DNA from: an uncultured Collinsella sp. | GTDB taxonomy: Bacteria; Actinomycetota; Coriobacteriia; Coriobacteriales; Coriobacteriaceae | Direction of reading: 5' to 3' | Length of the DNA: 9,062 nucleotides | Assembly (NCBI GenBank): GCA_934617135.1 | Contig: CAKTUC010000054.1 | Location: 1-9,062 of the forward strand | Part shown: piece by piece, positions 1 through 5,470 of the stretch | Layout: every line of letters begins with the position of its first letter | Numbering within the stretch: position 1 is the stretch's first letter | Program-made: the position numbers and the translations under genes | Notes under the pieces: generated by a model | The model's database searches: none | Told to the model about the DNA's origin: nothing | The model's input: the letters and a program-made list of their open reading frames with translations, nothing else

Positions 1-27
1 CGGTGTCCCCTTCCTTTCAAGAAAGGG

Positions 28-53
28 AAGAGGCGGGGCATGCCCCGCCTCTT
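28..53. repeat. 26-base perfect palindrome (strong hairpin)
   Basis: The 13-base arms (AAGAGGCGGGGCA and its complement) are perfectly symmetric about position 40/41. As RNA they can form a very stable stem of about 11 bp. A smaller hairpin lies just to the left at 13-26 (CCTTTC-AA-GAAAGG). No run of T follows on either strand, so a classical intrinsic terminator is not proven. It could still end transcription of a gene left of the window or of the leftward tRNA transcript. Confidence 0.6.
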
Positions 54-199
54 ACACCACATCTCTGCGCGCTACCACGCTTGGCGTCCAAATTGTCTTC
101 TGATGGCATGAAATTGCTGTTACTAAATTGGTAACAGTACTCATATTTGCTATTTTTTGCCCACAGGCCCTTGGATGACAGTGTGATTTAATGCCCTCG
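54..199. other. Non-coding stretch, no gene seen
   Basis: This AT-richer stretch shows no coding region with a believable start and ribosome site. It contains a 7-bp hairpin at 117-137 (CTGTTAC, 7-base loop, GTAACAG). The core AATTGGTAAC of that hairpin recurs inside the terminator at 227-258, so it may be a decayed relative of that terminator. A run of six T lies at 153-158 on the plus strand. I see nothing else in it. Confidence 0.5.
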
Positions 200-287
200 G
201 GGTTCGAATCCCGGCGTATGGATAGCAAAAAGCCCGCCACCGAATTGGTAACGGGCTTCTCAGATTCTGTGGTGCCCCCAGCGGGAT
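200..287. repeat. Direct repeat copy 1: T-arm palindrome, terminator, tRNA-Glu 3' end remnant
   Basis: This 88-base block matches 389-476 at a constant offset of 189 bases with no gap. Its first 17 bases (200-216, GGGTTCGAATCCCGGCG) and its last 18 (270-287, TGGTGCCCCCAGCGGGAT) are identical to the second copy. The middle holds a terminator with the same stem but a changed loop. The last 18 bases equal the 3' end of the nearby tRNA-Glu on the minus strand. The rest of the tRNA is absent, so this copy is a remnant. It arose by duplication or by recombination at the tRNA 3' end. Confidence 0.8.
227..258 (-). terminator. Leftward intrinsic terminator (copy 1)
   Basis: On the minus strand, AAGCCCG (258-252) pairs with CGGGCTT (236-230), and an inner ACC/GGT pairing closes a small loop. 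The stem ends in a run of five T (231-227). It lies directly after the tRNA-Glu 3' remnant, as the second terminator lies after the intact tRNA. It may now act as a backup terminator. Confidence 0.75.
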
Positions 288-388
288 GTCCGCGTGCGGC
301 TGGCGCCGCCCGCTTTCGCTGCGTCGCTCCGCTCCTTGCGTGCTGCGCTGGAAAACGCTTACGCGTTTCCTCAGCTCCGCACCCTGTC
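288..388. other. GC-rich hairpin-forming spacer between the two repeat copies
   Basis: This segment replaces the body of a tRNA between copy 1 and copy 2. It forms GCGGC-TGGC-GCCGC at 296-309. A longer imperfect hairpin is built around AAACGC-TTAC-GCGTTT near 354-369, with flanking CTG/CAG and TGCG/CGCA pairing. It has no coding signal: the open frames across it are tRNA-shadow translations. Its origin is unknown; it could be an intergenic repeat element or the residue of an integration event. Confidence 0.5.
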
Positions 389-476
389 GGGTTCGAATCC
401 CGGCGTTGGAGAAGAAAAAAGCCCGTCACCACAAGGGTAACGGGCTTTGCATTTCAAATGGTGCCCCCAGCGGGAT
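389..476. repeat. Direct repeat copy 2, ending inside the intact tRNA-Glu
   Basis: This is the partner of the block at 200-287, at an offset of 189 bases. It starts with the same GGGTTCGAATCCCGGCG, then carries the terminator of tRNA-Glu, and ends in the tRNA's 3' portion. The T-arm-like palindrome at 389-405 is oriented opposite to the tRNA. It is not followed by an acceptor stem or CCA, so it is not itself a tRNA gene. Confidence 0.8.
415..448 (-). terminator. Leftward intrinsic terminator of tRNA-Glu
   Basis: On the minus strand, AAAGCCCGT (448-440) pairs with ACGGGCTTT (426-418), with inner ACC/GGT pairing. Six T follow (420-415). It begins 10 bases after the encoded CCA of tRNA-Glu and fits as its terminator. 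Confidence 0.88.
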
Positions 477-535
477 TCGAACCCGCGATATCCACCTTGA
501 AAGGGTGGCGTCCTTGGCCGCTAGACGATGGGGAC
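459..535 (-). tRNA. tRNA-Glu (anticodon UUC)
   Basis: The minus strand reads as a full 77-base cloverleaf including an encoded CCA (461-459). The acceptor stem is GTCCCCA/TGGGGGC with one U-G pair. The D-arm is GTCT...GGAC, the anticodon stem CCACC/GGTGG, and the 7-base loop CTTTCAA gives anticodon TTC. The T-arm is GCGGG-TTCGAAT-CCCGC and the discriminator base is A. Besides protein synthesis, Glu-tRNA(Glu) commonly feeds tetrapyrrole synthesis in bacteria. A -10 box lies 10 bases upstream and a terminator 10 bases downstream, so the gene looks monocistronic. Confidence 0.96.
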
Positions 536-545
536 AGCGGGAAAG

Positions 546-551
546 AGTATA
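546..551 (-). promoter_or_regulatory. -10 box of the tRNA-Glu promoter
   Basis: The minus strand reads TATACT, preceded by TGC, ten bases before the first base of the mature tRNA. That is a good position for a very short tRNA leader. No convincing -35 hexamer is visible at 16-18 bases upstream, where the sequence is GC-rich followed by a run of A. Confidence 0.55.
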
Positions 552-591
552 GCAGACTTTTTTGCCGGCGCGTATATCGTTGGCAAACTGG

Positions 592-627
592 AAAACCACC
601 ACAAAGGTGCCTGTCCCCTTTGTGGTG
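592..627 (-). terminator. Probable terminator of the murT-gatD operon
   Basis: On the minus strand an 11-bp perfect stem (CACCACAAAGG 627-617 pairing with CCTTTGTGGTG 607-597) closes a 9-base loop. It is followed by G and then TTTT (595-592). It starts two bases after the stop codon of the murT-gatD fusion. The T run is short, so efficiency is uncertain, but place and direction fit. Confidence 0.65.
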
Positions 628-628
628 C

Positions 629-2806
629 CTAGGGGAGAAGCTTCATCGCGGCGTGGTGGGCGGCGTGCTCGTAGGTGTCGTCGAGGGGCTTGAGCGGCAG
701 CAGGGCTGTGGCTTGCGCATCGCCGCGGCGCTCGAGGGCGTGGGCAATGAGCCAGTCGGCGAGCTCGGGGTTCTTGGGTAGCGCCGGCCCGTGCAGGTAC
801 GTGCCGATGACGCCCTTGTAGATGAGGCCCTCAAAGCCATCGTCGCCGTTGTTGCCGGTGCCCGCGACGACGGACGTTCCGAGCGGCGTGGCCTCTGTAT
901 CGAGCAGGGTGCGGCCGCCATGGTTCTCGAATCCCACAAAGGGCTCGGGTGCCAGGTCGGTCTTGACGGCGACGTTGCCGATCAGGCGGTCGGAGCCGCG
1001 CACGGTCTCGGCGGCAATGATGCCCATGCCCTCAATGCGATCGTCGCCCATATAGTACGAACGGCCGAGCAGCTGATAGCTGCCACAGATGGCAAGCAGT
1101 GTGCCGCCATCCTCAACATAGGCCGCAACCTTGTCTTTTTGAGCGAGCAACTCGTGCGCCACAGCCAGCTGGTCGCGATCGGAGCCACCGCCCATCATGA
1201 CGATATCGGCATCGTGCAGATCGAGCGTCTCGCCCATACGGACCTCGTCCACGCGCACGGGAATACCGCGCCAGGTGCAGCGGCGCTCGAGGGCGATGAC
1301 ATTGCCGCCGTCGCCGTAGAGGTTGAGGGCATCGGGGTACAGATAGACGATGCGCAGCGGGCGTAAGAGCTCGACCGGCGCGACGCCGACGGGGACGGCA
1401 CTGCCATCGGCGCACGTTGCAGCGTGGGCGGCAACCGTAGCCGCATCGGTGCCTTTGAGCCCGTCGAGCTCCTTGACCAGCGGCGGAAAGGCCGTGTAGT
1501 TGGCGACGGCATAGAAAGTGTCGCCGGCGGCCTCATCCGCCACGGCGCCAATTGCCTGCGCGACGTCCGAGATAATGGCGGCGTCGATGCCGGCGTACTT
1601 GAGGCGCACCTGCATGTCGTGCGCACGCGTGCCGCCGGCAAAGGCGACAAGACCCGGCGTGTCGGCGATGCGCTCGAAGTCGACGTCGTAGATCCACGAG
1701 ACATCGTGGCCGTCGGCGTCATTGTCGTTCAGGAAGAAGGCGCAGAGCCTGCCACCTGCCGTTTTAATGGACTGAATCTGACGATCGAAGCCCACGGGAT
1801 TCTTGGCCAGGTTGGCCTCGACGGTGCGGCCGGCAATGTTCCAGCGGCCCATGCGACCACCTGCTGGCACGTAGGCGTCGAGCGTGGGCTGCAGGCATGC
1901 GGCGTCCACGCCCAACTCGCGTGCCGCAAAGAAGGCGGCGGCAACGTTGTAGACCATATACAGGCCGTTGTAGCGTGTGGCGATGTGTACGGCAGCCGCG
2001 TCGGACGCAGATCCAAAGACCAGGTCAAAGCCGTAGCCGTCGCAGCCGAGCTCTACGCTCGTCACGCGACGGACAAGCGCAGGGCGGGCCCAGCCGCACG
2101 AGGGGCAATGGTATGCGCCAAGCTGTCCGTACTGCACATAGTCGTACTCCAACGGTGCGTTGCACTGTGAGCAAAAACGCGAGTCACTAATACGATCGGA
2201 CTCGGTGCCCGTGGCGCCGTCGATGCCAAAGGCGATGCTTGCATTGGGAACGCGCGCGGCGATCGCGGCACAAAGCGGGTCGTCTGCGTTGTAAATGAGC
2301 GTCGTTGCCGGAGAGAGCTCCAACGCATGGGCGATGACGTCTTGGGTATGGTCGATTTCGCCGTAGCGGTCTAGCTGGTCGCGGAACAGGTTGAGCAGCA
2401 CAAAGTACGTCGGCTTGAGCTTGGGCAGAACGCGTACGGTGTAGAGCTCGTCGCACTCAAAAACGCCCACGCGCTTGCCGCTGCTGGTGTGCTTAAGGCC
2501 GCCGCGGGCTTCGAGCAGAGCACCCACCACGCCAGGCTCCATATTGTTGCCGGCACGGTTGCACACCACGGTAGCACCGCTGGCAGCAACTGCGTCGGCG
2601 ATGAGGTTGGATGTGGTGGTCTTGCCATTAGTACCGGTGATCACCACACTGCGGTCGACCAGGCTCGCGAGGTCGCTTAGCAGCTCGGGGTCGATCTTCA
2701 TGGCGATACGGCCGGGAAGCACGCCACCCTGGCGTTTGAGGACAGAGCGCAGTCCCCAGCGGGCGATATCGCTCGAGGTGCAGGCGAGAGATGAGCGGAG
2801 GTTCAT
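629..2806 (-). CDS. Fused MurT-GatD lipid II isoglutaminyl synthase
   Basis: Known MurT/GatD pairs convert the alpha-carboxyl of D-glutamate in lipid II to D-isoglutamine, using ammonia from glutamine, at the cytoplasmic membrane face. Residues 1 to about 455 are MurT-like: the P-loop GTNGKTTT (58-65), LFRDQLDRYGE (140-150), a zinc ribbon (Cys212, 215, 234, 237), NPVGFDRQ (336-343) and DNDADGHDVSWIYD (361-374), which holds the conserved Asp region. Residues about 483-725 are GatD-like: LNLYGDGGN, the nucleophile Cys574 in AICGSYQLLG, GFENHGGR and His672 in GTYLHGP. A linker of about 28 residues, rich in Ala and Val, joins them. In S. aureus and S. pneumoniae the halves are two proteins. The start is supported by AGGA about 9 bases upstream. 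It is the last gene of a three-gene operon. The tail carries EHAAHH, of unknown meaning. Confidence 0.95.
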   Translation of the reverse strand: MNLRSSLACTSSDIARWGLRSVLKRQGGVLPGRIAMKIDPELLSDLASLVDRSVVITGTNGKTTTSNLIADAVAASGATVVCNRAGNNMEPGVVGALLEARGGLKHTSSGKRVGVFECDELYTVRVLPKLKPTYFVLLNLFRDQLDRYGEIDHTQDVIAHALELSPATTLIYNADDPLCAAIAARVPNASIAFGIDGATGTESDRISDSRFCSQCNAPLEYDYVQYGQLGAYHCPSCGWARPALVRRVTSVELGCDGYGFDLVFGSASDAAAVHIATRYNGLYMVYNVAAAFFAARELGVDAACLQPTLDAYVPAGGRMGRWNIAGRTVEANLAKNPVGFDRQIQSIKTAGGRLCAFFLNDNDADGHDVSWIYDVDFERIADTPGLVAFAGGTRAHDMQVRLKYAGIDAAIISDVAQAIGAVADEAAGDTFYAVANYTAFPPLVKELDGLKGTDAATVAAHAATCADGSAVPVGVAPVELLRPLRIVYLYPDALNLYGDGGNVIALERRCTWRGIPVRVDEVRMGETLDLHDADIVMMGGGSDRDQLAVAHELLAQKDKVAAYVEDGGTLLAICGSYQLLGRSYYMGDDRIEGMGIIAAETVRGSDRLIGNVAVKTDLAPEPFVGFENHGGRTLLDTEATPLGTSVVAGTGNNGDDGFEGLIYKGVIGTYLHGPALPKNPELADWLIAHALERRGDAQATALLPLKPLDDTYEHAAHHAAMKLLP

Positions 2807-2851
2807 GAAGCCGTTCCTAACATAGATGACATGGTCGGGGCGATCGCGTCG

Positions 2852-3895
2852 CTAAAAGCCGTAGCGGCGCGCAAATTCCTGGGCAAGCTGCGATACGTCT
2901 TCGCAGGCGTTGGCCCAGGGGGCAAAGTCGGGGGTGTCCGAGATAATGCCGTCGGCTTCCCAAACCGCCTGGTGCGAGAGGTCCCAGGGGTCGCGCGGCT
3001 CGGGTCGGCAGGGAAGATACGGCGTCTGGTACATGGGGTTCAGCAAGAAGAACGCGCCGCCCTCGCAACGGTTAGCGAACTCACGCAGCGCGCGCGTCGC
3101 CGGGCGCATCTTGTTTGTTTTAAACAGCAGAATCGTGCGGGCGAGCAGGTACCAAGGACAGTTTTCGAGTGCGTCTGCCCCCATCTGTTCCTCGAGCTGA
3201 TGCGCCAGGGCAAAAAAGCCGTCCTGGTCTTCCAAGCGGGCGAGGGCAAGCAGCACGGTGCCGGCGGCCCGGGTGGGATAGCCTTCTGCTTTAAGGACGC
3301 GGCGAGCGTAGTTGGCAGCAGCACGGTAGCGGGCGCTCGCCATGCACAGCTGCGAGATGGCCTCGAGCGTGTGGAGCCACCCGATAAGCGCCGGCTCGCT
3401 CACGGTAAGGTCTGCTGCGGTGACACCGTCGGCCAAAACATTATTGGCCCAATAGTGCGGGGCCTCCATATCAAACCCGGGCACGCTCTGTTGCAGGTAG
3501 TCGGCCGCGCTCGCCTCGAGCTTCATCAGGTCACCCAGGCAGGCATCGACGGGCGTGTCCGCCAGGATGATGGCGAGCAACTGGGCATCGACGGCCAGTG
3601 CATCAACGCGGACGATCTTGAGCAGCTCATCGCGCATGTCGTCGAACAGACGATTGCGCGTCTGCTCGAACTCCTCGTCGCTGCCCATGTCCTCGATGCG
3701 ATGGAGCTCGTCGATCAGGTGACGATGAACACCGGCATAGGACAGCAGCGCCTGGGCATGCTCGGTCTGCGCATACTTGTGAGGATTCGCGCTGATGTCG
3801 TTATGGACAAGCTCGCGTGCTGCATCGGTGAGCTCGGGGTGCGACGCCAGATAGGTGCGCTCCAAGTAGGCGGGGATGTAGACGCTCGGATCCAT
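2852..3895 (-). CDS. TPR-like protein A, paralog of the upstream gene
   Basis: This 347-residue cytoplasmic protein has no signal peptide or membrane segment. I do not recognise a named family. It is mostly helical, with TPR-like pairs, for example residues 171-203 (GWLHTL..ISQLCMASARYRAAANYARRVL) and 246-278. It aligns over most of its length with the gene just upstream: VDAQLLAIILAD with WDAQRMLCALTA, RYRAAANYARRVL with RYRMSLDAANRSL, CPWYLLA with DPWTLIA, and PDFAPWA with ASFAAWV. The pair thus looks like an old tandem duplication. Its ATG overlaps the upstream TAA as TAATG, with AGGGAGGGG in front, indicating translational coupling. The murT-gatD gene follows after 45 bases. A scaffold or partner role in cell-wall work is only a guess from the operon. 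Confidence 0.82.
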   Translation of the reverse strand: MDPSVYIPAYLERTYLASHPELTDAARELVHNDISANPHKYAQTEHAQALLSYAGVHRHLIDELHRIEDMGSDEEFEQTRNRLFDDMRDELLKIVRVDALAVDAQLLAIILADTPVDACLGDLMKLEASAADYLQQSVPGFDMEAPHYWANNVLADGVTAADLTVSEPALIGWLHTLEAISQLCMASARYRAAANYARRVLKAEGYPTRAAGTVLLALARLEDQDGFFALAHQLEEQMGADALENCPWYLLARTILLFKTNKMRPATRALREFANRCEGGAFFLLNPMYQTPYLPCRPEPRDPWDLSHQAVWEADGIISDTPDFAPWANACEDVSQLAQEFARRYGF

Positions 3896-4971
3896 TAGAG
3901 GTCCCCTCCCTTAAATGGAAGCCCCTGCTCGGCTGCGCGCAGGATGCGCTCGTCGATCTGGGAGCGCACGATGTCGTTGGTGGCGACCCAGGCGGCAAAG
4001 CTGGCGTTGTCGGGCGCGCCTAGGCCCTCCTGCAGTACCGGCGTCGCCTCGGACAGGGCAAGGACGAGCTCATCGGTGGAGCCCACGCCCACGTTGACGC
4101 GGGCATAGACGCCATCGGGAAACTCGGTTTGGAAGTAGAGCGCTTCGGCCGCGTGCGGGCATGAGCGCACCAGGATGCGCAGGTAGTGTTCGGCGCCCTC
4201 GTAATCCAGCTCGCGCCAGGCAGCGCTCATCAGCGCGATGAGCGTCCACGGGTCCAGGTCGCGCTCTGCGTCCTTGGGACGGCGGCGCAGCGGCGTGTTG
4301 GCAAGATAGGGCACGGAGTGGGCGGAACGAAAACGCTTGAGCTCCTCGGCAGGGTATTCGAGCTTTGCCATGGCAAGCATCGCAGTATGGCGGACGCCGG
4401 CGGGGTCGTTGGGCGCAAAGTCCAGGCTGCGATTCGCGGCATCCAGCGACATGCGGTAGCGGCCGCTAATGAGCGCGCGCGATGCCAAGGCGGCAAGCCA
4501 GCGCAGGTAGGGACGGCGGGTCAGGTCGCCTGCGGCCTCACGCTCGTAGGGGTCCTGCGCCGAGGCAATCTTGAGCGCCAGATCGTGCTCCACCTCGTCG
4601 CACTTGGACACCAGATACTGCACGTATTCCTCGTTAGATTCGGCGGTGAGCGCGCACAGCATGCGCTGGGCATCCCAGTTGCTCGGGTCGAGCGCAGCTG
4701 CCTCGCGAAGCATGTACTCGGCAGCGGTCTCTTCTTGCTCTGCCTGGGCGTCGTCGGGGATAAAGGGAATGCGGTAGTCGACAGCCTCGACCACCTTGGC
4801 AATGAGGTGCCCGGCGCGGTCGCGGTCGTGCACGATGAGCGGCGCGGGGTTACGGGTGAATTGTTCCATCAGGCGCTCTACGGCGGGGCCGTCGGTGAGC
4901 GGGATATTGTCGCGGCGCAAGGCCTCAAGAACGAGGCGATGGCAATCCTCTTGTATGGGGTCGAATGCCAT
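3895..4971 (-). CDS. TPR-like protein B, first gene of the murT-gatD operon
   Basis: This 358-residue soluble protein has TPR-like helical pairs at about 84-110 (AAEYMLREAAALDPSNWDA), 154-190 (WLAALASRALISGRYRMSLDAA..SLDFAPNDP) and 241-277 (DYEGAEHYLRIL). TPR proteins usually bind other proteins; the partner is unknown. The start at 4971 is chosen over an in-frame ATG at 5001 because AAAGGAGG stands four bases before it, and no such site precedes the other. The gene is the first of the leftward operon. It overlaps the next gene by one base and is its diverged paralog. The strong ribosome site and coupling suggest the two TPR-like proteins are made in similar amounts, perhaps as partners of each other; that is inference. 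Confidence 0.85.
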   Translation of the reverse strand: MAFDPIQEDCHRLVLEALRRDNIPLTDGPAVERLMEQFTRNPAPLIVHDRDRAGHLIAKVVEAVDYRIPFIPDDAQAEQEETAAEYMLREAAALDPSNWDAQRMLCALTAESNEEYVQYLVSKCDEVEHDLALKIASAQDPYEREAAGDLTRRPYLRWLAALASRALISGRYRMSLDAANRSLDFAPNDPAGVRHTAMLAMAKLEYPAEELKRFRSAHSVPYLANTPLRRRPKDAERDLDPWTLIALMSAAWRELDYEGAEHYLRILVRSCPHAAEALYFQTEFPDGVYARVNVGVGSTDELVLALSEATPVLQEGLGAPDNASFAAWVATNDIVRSQIDERILRAAEQGLPFKGGDL

Positions 4972-4975
4972 GGAG

Positions 4976-4983
4976 CCTCCTTT
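4976..4983 (-). promoter_or_regulatory. Strong ribosome site deciding the start of TPR-like protein B
   Basis: The minus strand reads AAAGGAGG followed by CTCC and ATG. The near-perfect anti-16S match selects the ATG at 4971 and rejects the in-frame ATG 30 bases upstream. Confidence 0.85.
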
Positions 4984-5006
4984 GCTGCGGTTAGGGTTCA
5001 AATATC

Positions 5007-5015
5007 TCTATATAA
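5007..5015 (-). promoter_or_regulatory. Possible -10 region of the leftward operon
   Basis: The minus strand reads TTATATAGA in an otherwise GC-rich area, about 36 bases before the start codon at 4971. TATATA or TATAGA could serve as the -10 box. I find no good -35 hexamer at the right distance, so this is a weak call. Confidence 0.3.
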
Positions 5016-5135
5016 CGCTCTAGTTTACCCGCATGTGGCGCGCCGGTGGCGCCACGCTCCGACATGCACCTTTGCACCACGAAGACGGATGTCGCACAAA
5101 TGTCGGCACCCTGGACGACCGAGTGGTATCACGGT

Positions 5136-5179
5136 GCCGCAAACGGTCGATTTTTGGCGGCGAACGGGGTGCATTTTGG
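5136..5179 (+). repeat. Two imperfect tandem repeats of 22-23 bases
   Basis: Copy one is 5136-5157 and copy two is about 5157-5179. Both follow the pattern GC(G)SGCRAACGG, a variable 3-4 bases, then ATTTT(T)GG. The similarity is by eye and includes one or two single-base gaps. Function is unknown. Confidence 0.5.
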
Positions 5180-5220
5180 AGGGGCACAGTCCTGCCCGGG
5201 ATATGTAGTCAACCTTGATA

Positions 5221-5285
5221 AAACGTTTGCCCAGCTTGGGAGTATGAATGCCCCGCAAGGGTCTTCAGGGATAGAAAAAACGTTT
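5221..5285. promoter_or_regulatory. Pair of AAACGTTT palindromes upstream of the alcohol dehydrogenase
   Basis: The perfect 8-base palindrome AAACGTTT occurs at 5221-5228 and again at 5278-5285, both preceded by A (AAAACGTTT). The start-to-start distance is 57 bases. A core of A-rich/CG/T-rich symmetry is typical of LacI-family operators such as the E. coli PurR box. Flanking symmetry is poor, so an operator role is only a suggestion. Confidence 0.3.
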
Positions 5286-5328
5286 CATCATTGTTGGCTT
5301 TAGGTGAATAACTGACCAACCAGAACGG

Positions 5329-5334
5329 TAAAAT
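5329..5334 (+). promoter_or_regulatory. Possible -10 box of the alcohol dehydrogenase gene
   Basis: TAAAAT stands about 137 bases before the start codon at 5471 and just before a 24-base quasi-palindrome. No convincing -35 hexamer is found 16-18 bases upstream. If used, it gives a leader of about 130 bases containing two hairpins. Confidence 0.3.
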
Positions 5335-5341
5335 AGTGTTT

Positions 5342-5365
5342 GTCTGAGCGTTGAGACGTTTAGAC
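5342..5365 (+). promoter_or_regulatory. 24-base quasi-palindrome, operator or leader hairpin
   Basis: GTCT-A-CGT and its mirror ACG-T-AGAC match in 8 of 12 arm positions. The other near-centre mismatches are mostly G-T, so as RNA a 9-bp stem (GUCUGAGCG with CGUUUAGAC) with a 6-base loop can form. It sits just after the candidate -10 box. It could be a repressor site or a structured leader element. Confidence 0.4.
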
Positions 5366-5403
5366 ATCGCGCATTGTCGTCGCCGGCAACGCGCAAACGG
5401 TCC

Positions 5404-5430
5404 TAACGGAGCCAATCGGGTGCTCCGTTA
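5404..5430 (+). promoter_or_regulatory. 9-bp perfect hairpin in the alcohol dehydrogenase leader
   Basis: TAACGGAGC (5404-5412) pairs perfectly with GCTCCGTTA (5422-5430) around a 9-base loop. It lies 40 bases before the start codon. No T run follows, so it is not a simple terminator. It may be an operator, an mRNA-stabilising stem, or a regulatory hairpin for this probably highly expressed gene. Confidence 0.5.
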
Positions 5431-5470
5431 TATACGCAAGTCTAAGAGGGGCTTGTTTAGGAGGCACAGT

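Larger units (their letters stand above)
5016..5300. other. Long non-coding spacer with repeats and hairpins
   Basis: This is the main part of the roughly 500-base gap between divergent genes. GTGGCGCCAC at 5046-5055 is a perfect palindrome. CGGCACC near 5104 can pair with GGTGCCG near 5133. Two imperfect tandem copies of a 22-23 base unit lie at 5136-5179 (GCCGCAAACGG...ATTTTTGG and GCGGCGAACGG...CATTTTGG). GGGCA-CAGTCC-TGCCC at about 5183-5198 forms a small hairpin. Small open frames exist on both strands but lack ribosome sites and family resemblance. The whole looks like an intergenic repeat or regulatory block rather than a gene. Confidence 0.5.

Noticed and set aside
52..781. Open frames on both strands across the tRNA region (52-432 minus, 191-781 plus, 286-552 plus)
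   Set aside because: Peptides such as GFESRR and PPAGFEPA are typical translations of tRNA T-arms and acceptor ends. The frames cross terminators and tRNA-Glu and lack ribosome sites.
791..2170. Long plus-strand frames opposite murT-gatD (791-1366, 1424-2170)
   Set aside because: They are antisense shadows of a well-matched enzyme, with no ribosome site or family resemblance; such frames are common in high-GC DNA.
4972..5001. Start of TPR-like protein B at 5001
   Set aside because: The extra ten residues would translate through the AAAGGAGG that serves the ATG at 4971.
2831..5208. Plus-strand frames of about 340-355 residues opposite the TPR-like genes (2831-3898, 4186-5208)
   Set aside because: The minus-strand frames have coupled starts, strong ribosome sites and similarity to each other, while the plus frames have none of these.
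5025..5303. Small frames in the divergent spacer (5025-5258 minus, 5046-5303 plus)
   Set aside because: They have no ribosome site before either start, no recognised motif, and overlap repeats and hairpins.
5351..5470. N-terminal extension of the alcohol dehydrogenase to an ATG at 5351
   Set aside because: The added 40 residues are Arg-rich, cross two leader hairpins and have no ribosome site, whereas AGGAGG stands six bases before 5471.
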